From the NCBI GenBank assembly GCA_025618425.1, contig CM046836.1, positions 20,930,494 to 20,994,493 of the forward strand: DNA of 64,000 bases. Direction: 5' to 3'. The notes beneath the pieces were generated by a model that was given only the letters and a program-made list of their open reading frames with translations, did not search any database and was not told where the DNA came from. Shown piece after piece: positions 47,101 to 57,800 of the stretch. How positions within the stretch are numbered: position 1 is the stretch's first letter; every line of letters starts with the position of its first letter. The translations under genes were made by a program, and so were the position numbers. This stretch comes from Heliocidaris tuberculata (Eukaryota; Echinodermata; Echinoidea; Camarodonta; Echinometridae).

Positions 47101-48820
47101 TAATGCTGTAATCATAATTGCAAACCTTTAGCCCAGACAGGAATCGCCTGAGTTTTATAAGCTGATCGGTCGTTTATATATCAAGATATTTACGATTGAA
47201 CATTGATGTCGGGATAGAGTACCACCGAACCCTAAAGAACTCTTACGGTTGGCATACCTCGCTCTATCACAGAATACCGTACGGGCTGGAAACCCGCTCT
47301 AAAATCGCCAAGCGCTGGTGCTTGGTTTTTGTGACTGCAGCGCAGCGGAGAAGCCGAGCGACTTGCGCTAGTGATTGATCGCGATTTTCTCTTTTTTAGG
47401 GTAGTAAACGGGTTCCATTTTCTCTCATACTTTCACATATCCTTAATTATATATGTAGTTAGAGGACTGCACACAATTCACTGGCAATTGAGCTGATTTT
47501 ACAATTTTTCACAAAGTTAATCAATCACTTTAAGTTATTATTACAAAAATGAAACAATCTTATGCATCAAATTGAAAGTTGAATGTACAGCACTGGAAAA
47601 AAGTTATGACACTAGTTTCCTTGAAAAGCCTGTATAGGTAGTGTTGACTACATCCGTAATGAGACATTGAAACAGATTTATACTACCTAACTCATGATTA
47701 GTGGATGTTTACTCGTTAAAATAACTAATCCCTTGGACAATTCCCCCCAGGTCAATGACCCCTATATAACTACCTCCAGGGCCCCGTTGCGTAAAACTTA
47801 CCATTAACGGTAACTTAACTCCCATGGAAATCTTGATTTTGATTGGCTGTTGAGTGATGTTACCATAGTAGTTACCATTGATAGCAGAGTTACCATTAAT
47901 GGTAAGTTTTATGCAGCGGGCCCAGGACAATTACCCCTAAAGGACAATTACCCCCAAAGGGTGCCCTAAATGACGGGTACTTTAGAACCACTATCATAAT
48001 GTAATTGTCCCAGAGGGTAATTGTGGTGCAATTGTCCAGGGGTATGTCTGATCATCTGGATGAGCCATATTCAACCCTTTAGAAGGCATTTTGTTCAGTT
48101 CTTAGTGGCAAAAGTGTTACATTTGATGATAATAGCCATGCCTCTTGGTACACTGTCCACAAGGACAACCCATTCATGTTGCAAGAATCTGTTCTTGTTT
48201 GATGACCTTAATTTTCTGTTGTCTTTGAATTTATTTCATTCACAATGTTCTCAGTAGAATAATGAGCAGGCCATAGTACAAAGACAGATCAAGACATGTA
48301 ACACAAGACAATCATCCTCTCTGACATTTAAAGTCTATTAGGTGGTCCAAAACCATTTTTCTTACGGGAAATTGGGGGGGGGGGGGGTACTTGTCCAGGG
48401 AAATTTGTCCGGGTCAACTTGTCCTGGTTATAGTCATCCTGGTGGTAATTGTCCTGTGGTAATTGTGATCGGGTAATGTCTTTTAACAAGTATGTCTCAT
48501 TTTGGTAAGTACAAGGTGTAATAGTTATTTGAAAACCTAGAAATGTACATTATTTTTCATCATAGATATATTTTCAGAGGGGACAGAATTTATTATATTT
48601 TCTATACATGTATATGAAATGCTTTCCTATACAAATAACCAAAAATCAATTCCCACCAATTTTGTAATTTTCATGAAATATGTAACAGGGACGGATCTAG
48701 CTTTTTCCAAGGGGGGGGGGGGGGGGGGGGGGGTTTTTTTGAGGGGCTGAGTATTATGATGGCGTTTTCCTATGCACATTAAATGTTTACTTGGCAGCCC
48801 AAGGGGGGGGTTTAATCCCC

Positions 48821-48883
<63 letters not shown>

Positions 48884-51800
48884 TAGATCCGCCACTGCGT
48901 AAACCAGTAATCACAAGTATTTATGTATATTTATTTGAATGACAATATTGTATGGTACATAGTTAAAATGGCATTTTGTGATTTTTTTTGCTTGTGATTC
49001 CTAGCTGACTGTGTTTGAAGGAACAAAAAATTCTCATTATGAAGCCATGAGAAGCACGGACGGTGGTATTCCTGTGAACCTGTGAACCATTAGAGCAGAT
49101 CTTTCTTCCCATCTATCTATTGACCCTTTTACAGCATTTTCAGTCTTACTCATCATGCAAATGATTAATGAAGGAAGTGATGCATCATTTTTTTGTGTGT
49201 GAAATGATCAGATGAATGGATTTTCTTACTTCTCTGTGTCTCGTCATTGTGTTTATTTCACCCCCCCCCCCCAAAAAGAAAAAGAAACATCATGTGATAT
49301 AACCACTATTGTATTTTGCTTTTGTGTATCACAAAACAAATTAAATTTTATCATTTATTCATACCGTCCTTGAGGCTAGAAAATGTTGTCAGAATGTGAT
49401 ATTTGTTTCAAAATGTCAAATGGCCTTATTTTGTTTTGATCGTAACAGATGTCTTAGTGAGGCTGTTGCTTTGCTTTGCAATGTCTCGTAACTTGCCGAA
49501 GCTCCTTAACACCAAGCAGGCAGAGGGCGGTATACCTTCTTTGAATGGGATCCGCGTCATCAGTATATCCTGGGTCATATTGGGTCACACGCTTGCCTTC
49601 ATTTCACAGCCCCAAGCAAATGGTGAGCAGGAGGGATTATCGGGCTCATCCCATGTGATGAACAATCAATATTCCAGAATTCACAAAAAGTGGTTTATCT
49701 TTTAAACCTCCTCCGTGGACTAAATTATGCATCTGCCCATTGCACATGAAGAAATGCACGTACTACTCTTACGGAGGTTTAAAGCATGGGTTAAAATAAA
49801 CCTCTTTTGTGAATAAGCCAGTTTGTAATTAGTGCATGGTACAAATCACCCAGAAACGACCGCCGAAAAGTAGAATCATATTGGTGTGCACATCGTCAAG
49901 CGTACAAAATGACAGTGTATGAAGGTCAGTTGTATTTGGTAGAAATAACCTTTACCTGCCCATGTGCAAATTGTAATTACGAACTGGCATATTCGGGCCA
50001 TTCTATCTGCTGAAAGCCTAAAGGGCATGAAACAACAGTTTACATTGAATTAGCGCCCTTTTTACTCCTAACAGACAACTGAAGGCCTACTACATAGGGC
50101 TGCATGATATCATGATAATATCAAAATATTGCGATATTGAAATACTAATAATGTTCGATATTGAATTTTGCCAATATTCGATACATTACCTAAAGCGATA
50201 TTTTTAAAATATCGATACAGGTACGCCAGCAAGTCTTAGAAATCATTAAGAGAATAAAATGTTGTAATCAAACATGAATGAGATTGTGAAGGTGTGAAGG
50301 ATCTGTGAAATATTTTAACAAAGAGAAAGATTCAAGCAAAGTCATAATGGTGTCCACTAGCACAAGTAGGGCACAAATACCAAATACAAGCTGTGCTTCT
50401 TGCAGACACAAGTAACATACTAAACGAGATTGGATCAAGCTAAGCTTTTAACCCTAAAAATGCCGGGGTTATATCAACATTCTGATTTATTTGTTTGTTT
50501 GTAAGGAAAATATGGAACAATAGCTCACTCTTGTAGGCAAATGGCTCTCCATGTCAGAATTTTGATATTGTCAGTGCCATGTAATCTATATGCTAAGTAA
50601 ACAGTGAACCCTCCAATACAAATAAAGGCTCATCTTGCCCAAGAATTTTAATGCGGTATATATGTGAACGGAAAATTGCAAATTTTTTTTTCTTCTTCAA
50701 ATTTGAATAATGTTGTTTTTTTTTAATTCTTTAAAAGCAGATTTTAAAATACATTGTTGCTGAATTGCATTGATGGTTGATACGTTTCTTTTCTAATTTT
50801 TGCAGAAAATCTTATATCAGCGGTCACTAGATGGTTAAATAACTTTGCATTCCAGGCTATCGGCAATGCATTTTTATCTGTGGATACCTTCTTCTTTCTG
50901 AGGTAAGAATTTAACCCCTTTTGGGCTACAAAGTTTACAAATGATTTTTGATTTTTCATTAATTAATTATATTTCAAGAGGCAAAGTTTTGGTTTTAAAG
51001 AGTAAGTTGAGTTCTTTTAAGGATGTAAAATGATATGTGAGCTTTCTCATTCTTTTTATGAATCGGTATGCACCAATTCTAATGTAATAATCAACCTTTC
51101 CTAATTGCTTCCACGCAGTTTCCTTTACAATACCATTGCATGACCTGGGGAGCGTTTCATGAAAGGAAGTTGTCGGATATTTTATGCGACAACTGTTATA
51201 AGCTACTGAAATCCTTGCATCTGATTGGCTGAGAGCAAATTTGTTGGAAAAAATATCTGACAAGTCCTTTCCTGAAACGCCCCCCAGACCTCCACTTTAT
51301 TTCAGTGCTATGTTTTTTTGTCAGTAAGGGAAATCATATTTAACAGGAGCTTTAACAGTTACAATATATATAAGCATATTTCTTCATTTTCAAAAAAATA
51401 TTGATGACCCATGCAAAACATATTGTTAGAATGGAATATCCTCTTGGATCTACTTGTGAATTAATCAAAAAGTAGATTCAGCACTGCTAAAGTATAGATG
51501 AAATCTTGTTAATTATAATACTTTAAGTAATTCAACCAATCAACTCTGCTTAAAGTGGCGAGCTATTATCAATTTGTTGTTTTGCCGTTTTGTAGACAAT
51601 TTGAATTCTATATACATTATAATAATTAAAGTAGCAACATTTGTATTTTGCACATATCCATCCCAGGGGATGCTCAAGGCACCTACAAAGTACTATTATT
51701 ACCCTGGCTTTAGCCACACCATTTAGAGGACGAAACATGCTTTAGCATATTATTTATTTCATTTGGCATTGATTTGTTGGAATTATCTATTAAAGATAAT

Positions 51801-54800
51801 GTGTCTCTGATAATAAGGTAATTATCTATTAAAGATAATGGCCCATATTCTCAAAACGCGGCTTCCTTTAAACCAGGCTTAAACCCTGCCAAAGGGTGTA
51901 GATTTAGGCCACCAAATTATGGAGAGCCAAATGTCACCCCCTTTTAATCCTACAAATCACCATATAGTTCTGGAACTAAATGCAAATACAAAAACTGGCA
52001 TGGTAGAATTGATTTCTGATGCTCATTTCATGCCAGAAAATCATTTTGTTTCGTTATTTTGTTACATAAATATAATAATGTATAGGGACTTTAGGGGTTG
52101 ACAAAAGGCCTTCCATGAATTAGCGGCCTAAGTTAAGCCCAGCTTAACTTAGGCCACTTTGGAGAATATGGGCCCATGTGTCTCTGTGATAAGTGGCTAG
52201 AAGTTGTTCTCATGATTGTACACAAAGCACACATTATACATTATTTGAAACATATGCCTTGCATAATTGGCCGATTATTTTCTATTACTGTTAAATTTTG
52301 CGAGTTGTATGTAAACTGTGAATTCTTTTTGATGGGAGTGGAACAATGTGGAATCCTGATGATTTGATATAATGTTTTCCTTTCAGTGGGATGCTACTAA
52401 CTTTTCACACCTTGAAGAAAATGAAAGAGACCGGGGGAAAGATACCATGGCTCTGGTTTTATATCCATCGATACATCAGGTATGTTGTACAGGTAATAAT
52501 TATTAAAAGCACATATCACGTTATGATAAAACCTTCCTATGCGCTTCCAAAGAAACTTTGGAAATTACTTCCCCGGCATTTTCAAGGAATAATACTACTA
52601 CATGTAGGTACCCATTTACCTAACCTGCGTCGAGTGTGGCAGATGTCTTGCCAAAGGATGTTTAGTGCTGCAGCAGGAATTTAAATGCTGTACCTTGTGG
52701 TTCAGAGTCGGGGGACTGATCCACTAGACCACAACACCTCTACTGAAGTACCTTGAGGGCCCATTCAGACATGAGGCGGTGAACCACTCTTTAGAAAAAA
52801 TGAACCCATTGACTACCCGATACTCTCATCGCATAGGTTTTGTATGGGAGCTGCACGGTTCCCGTTGGCAATGGGTTAAATGCGCTGAGCGTAGCGTGAT
52901 TCACTCCTCTAAATCTTATAACCCACAGCTCAGTCAGTATGCTTAGAGGCCTCTGTTGCGTGTACATGTAGCTTTACCTCCCAAAATATTACCTAATTGG
53001 CATTCACTGACACTTTAAGTTTTTCTATGTTGGGTTTTTATGGTGATTTTACCATGTCATGCCTGGGCCCTGTTTCATAAAACTTGTCATCAATGACAAG
53101 TCGCCAGAACTCTTATAAAGCTACTGAAATCCTTGCATCTGTTTGGCTGAGAGTAATTTTGTCTGTAAAAATCACTGATAAGACACACTTTGTGAAACAG
53201 GCCCCTGAAAGGGGCGTTAACGTAGCTGCTACAGTTTAGCAGCTGTAATATCATATGTGTCTATGATATCTGGAGCATCCATCCGTTGATGATCTGCATG
53301 GGGGGGGGGGGGGAGACATCGGAAGCATGCACTGCATCGGATTTGCATTTACTGTGACCTAATACTTGTTGTGGTCACATTTGCTTCAGTCTTTATTACA
53401 TTACAGATGTAGGCGTAGGCCTATAACTGGAATTCAGAAGAGTTTTAAGGTAATTTTTGGGGTTAGGTATAGTTAGTGTAGGTAGTCGACCATGGAGCAA
53501 TCGTTGTCAGAGCATATAACCACATTTACACATCTGTAGTTACACTTTGAGTACCCCCCCCCCCTTACTCCCTGTTGATTCTGTTTTAAAGTATGGCAAT
53601 CTCTCCCTCATGATTATATAGGTTAACACCAACCCTGGCACTTTTGATCCTTGTGCTTACCTTCCTGCTACCAAACCTCAACCAGGGTCCCATCTGGTTC
53701 AAGCTAGACCGGACTATTGGATGGTGCAAAAGTTACTGGTGGACAGACCTCCTCTACATCAATAACTTTGTACCTGATGGCCAAAGAGATGTAAGTCATG
53801 TGATTCTGTATATAATCAGGTGATTTTTTGGGGGGAAAAAAGCATTTTAGTCAGTTTGTGCGTTAGAATAGATGGGAAAGTTGTCTGCCACTACATCACA
53901 GAGTCTTTACAGATTCAGGTAATAGTTTACATATACATGGATAGTGATTACAGCTTTCAAAAATTTGCTCCTTTCTGATTGTTGTCCCATTTCACTTAAC
54001 CTTTCACCAATCTGCTACTCTAATTTTTCTGCTTTCCTTGAGGGCAACTTGCTATTAGGGTAAGATTTTCCTTTAACTCAACAGATGAACGCCATTTTTT
54101 ATTGAAGAATGTAAAGTGAGAAAGAGAAAAATAACCTACTGAGGTTATGTATATAAGCTATTTCAGTGATATGACAATATACTATTAATACATGGTTGGG
54201 AGTGCGTTAGTCCGATCCGGCAACACAAAGTTTTTTATCGTGGTGTACTAACGCACGAGGCGTAGCCAAGTGTGTTAGACACCTCGATAAAAACCTGCGT
54301 TTTGCTGGATCGCACTAACGCACGAACTCACAACCATGTATTAATAGCTTTATAAAACGGGTCTACAATCTTAGTGTTTTCTTACAATCTTAGTGTTTGA
54401 TCCAGATTACCCGTGCGTTAGTCCCCTCGCCGTGCGTTAGTACTTTTTTTTCGCACGGTCACGTGGTGTTATTTGACCAATCTGGATGGCTACATTCTCG
54501 AACCCGTTTTATAATTATTGCTATCCATTGATTTTATATTTCCCTGCAGTGTGTTTCCTGGGGATGGTACCTAGCCAATGACATGCAGTTCTTCATCATC
54601 AGTCCACTCTTCCTCTTACCTCTGTACTGGTGAGCAAGCTTTCCAATCCCAAGTGTAATACAGTCAAACATGCTTTTGAGACCTCCAGTCTCTGAAGACA
54701 ACCGGCCGTGAGGTCATCACAGTGCATTTTCTTCTTCTTTGTTTTTGTAATCCGCAGTGCAGATTTCAAGAAAGTTTTGGGAAGTTTTGTAATCAAATGA

Positions 54801-57800
54801 TAAACAGGATTGTGTACTCACTCATTACAGTGACACGAGTTGATATATTTTTACCTTTGGTCTATTACACATTTAAAAAAAAACAACCAATTTATTACAT
54901 GTTTAATCATGATTTATTATTGGGTTTATTCTTGAAAATATCTGCCACGAAGGCATCTCTTTTAAAGTATAATTGAGTGTGATGTCCTAGATGAGTATAT
55001 CCCCCAAATATGGTGTATAATTCATCCTTTTCAGGTTCCCTGTACTTGGTGTTGTTGCCTTGGCCGTAACCTGTGCAGTTAGCTTCGTTACAACTTCAGT
55101 ACTGGTGTATCAGAATGATTTTCTACCTGGGTTTTTTCTGTCTATCGCAGGGTAAGATGTGCATGTAGCATTGGTGAATCATAGTGAATAGTTTTTTCAA
55201 TTGTTGTAGTTTAACAGTTGTTTTTACGTTGAATTGAAGGTTTATTGCTATTCATTTTAAAATTGTTCCAGGTAATAATGAATAAATCTAGGTTGAAAAC
55301 TTGAACAAGCTGCTTTTGAGCAATACAATAAGGCTTTGAAGAAATAGATGGACTACCAATTGATTATACTCCTTAAATTGACAGCAAATGTATATTTTCT
55401 TCATTTTAGTTTATCATTGTTGAATGGTATCAGTGCCAGACAGAAATGAAATGGGAGATCTTTATAGACTTTTTTTGTTTTATAACAATAAATCATTATC
55501 AATAAATCAGTATTATTACTCCTGATATCGCCAAGCATAGCCAAATCTACACCTGTGTCTAGAGTGACAAATACAGATAAATGTCTTGCCATAAGACATT
55601 AGTACCAGTCTGGGATGTGAACCTTCCAACTTTAGGTTGCAAGTCAAGTAAATAATCGATTATAACACGACATCATAATCTTCAAAAGACACAAAGAAAA
55701 TAGGCATTGGGTATCAGAAGTGTCTGTCCTTCACCCTCATACTTGAACAGATCATCAAATAAGTGCAAAATTTATTTCACTTTTTATGATAAAATGTTAA
55801 ATATGAAACCATTTCTCTTCCCTTCTTTTTATAGGTTTTTTGCCAGGGGCACTGGAGCTGATTTAGGTAGTAACCTAGATTTCCAGAAACTGATTTATGT
55901 GAAGCCATACTGCCGCATCCCACCTTACCTTGTCGGCATGGCGATGGGATACTTCCTTTGTGAGATGGAGAGTAGGAGGAGACGGGTCAAATTGTCACCA
56001 GTGAGTATAGCAACAATAAAGTCCCATTCAGGATGTGAGTGATTCATTTTGCAAGTTTTAATAGTAATGACAGCAAAATATGTTCATCAAAGAAGATCAA
56101 GGAAAAAGAAAAAGAAGGAGCAAGAAGGAAATTTTCACAATACAACAATTATGTTGGAGTTGCATTTGCATCTGAATGCTTGATATCATTTTTGTTATGA
56201 TCTCACTAGATTCAAAGAATTCATTTAACAGCAGCAACAGCAAAAAACCCACTTTAATCCTTCTAACTTACTAATTCTCAATACCAGGTTTTTGCAGCAG
56301 CAGGATGGGCTATTGCAGGGGGTCTTGGTATTGCGGTAGTCTACGGTCTGTATGATGTGAACAGAGGGGTATCCACACCAACCCTAGCTGCTAGCATAGC
56401 CTATAACAGCCTCTCGACCTTTACCTGGGCCATCGCACTCTGCTGGGTGGTGTTTGCATGTCACTATGGTTACGGGGGTGAGTGTACTCTGTCGCTTTAC
56501 AGATGAGTCAAGACTGAGCTTAAAATGGCATTAAACTGGCAAAACTTGAACAGCGCCACCTTACAGTAACTGCTAAATTGAGATCATTATTTGAAAATTA
56601 ATTGCATTTTATTTTGAATTTCGACAAACAGCTGTTTGGAAAATAGGCACATTTTATATTTCAAACTATTATTTTTGATGTTGCACATGTGGAAAATTGC
56701 CCACAGCTTACAGTATTATTTTTGTGTTTTGCAGGGATCATCAACGATTTTCTGAGCTGGCCTTTCTGGGTTCCTTTAAGTCGGCTGACGTACTCCACCT
56801 ACCTCTTCCATCCAGTTGTCATCTATCTTTATAGCTTTGCTCAGGCTGTGCCTTTCCATTGGTCGATGATCACCTTGGTAAGAGTAGATCCTTAGAAAAT
56901 ATTTGACAGGGGAGATGGAAATGTTTACAGTTTGTCTTGATTGCTTATAACCATAGAATAGCATTTTAAGCATAATTATTTTGATCATGAGAGCATAAAG
57001 ACTTACAGGGGAGTATGATTGAATATGATGTGTATGTGGACAGAGCGTTATCTGACTTCAACTTGTGGTATGAAATTAAAACAATTTTCTCAACATTGGG
57101 ACTTGAAATTCTCTTTGACTTTAACTCGGAGGCGAGTTGGCTCAGTCGGTAAAGCGTCTGCCTATCGAGCCAAAGATCGTGAGTTTGAATCCACCCCGGG
57201 CGGATGACTGAAGCCTGCGTTGTGTTAACGTGCCCCTCCCCTGTTTCATAGACGCAGGCTATGTTACAGTGCAAAACACTCTGTCCCTCGGATAGGACGT
57301 TAAACAGAGGCCCCATGTAAAGGAGAGTCACCACCTTTGCATGTTAAGAACCCACTGCACCATTCGATGAAGAGTAGGGGGAAACCCCGGTGTAGTGGTA
57401 CACCTGCACAACCCAATCAGTTATATCAGGAGGAGAGACTTTTAAGTAATAGAGGAAAATATCAAGACTTTCTTGAAGCGGTGACTGTAAAGCTGATTTT
57501 TGGATTTGTTCAAGATCAAGCTCTGCAAGTTTACATCCTCGACCCTTAACCTTTTGATGACAAACTGTAGGCACCAATTATTGATTAAAAATAATTTAAA
57601 GAAGATTTTAAGCAGCTAATCAGCATGAACAGTAGGCAACAACTAACGATAAGACAAAGCTAAACAAAACCACAAACTACTGTTAGTTGACATGCTTTCA
57701 TATAGCATTATTCAGGAAATCTCAAATTTTTATGGAATGAAATTGATGAAACCTTTCTTTAAGAATCCCATTTGTGGCACATAAAGGGTTATCATGCCTT

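Noticed and set aside
57128..57200. Functional tRNA gene
   Set aside because: A and B boxes are present, but the cloverleaf is not complete and a long SINE body follows.
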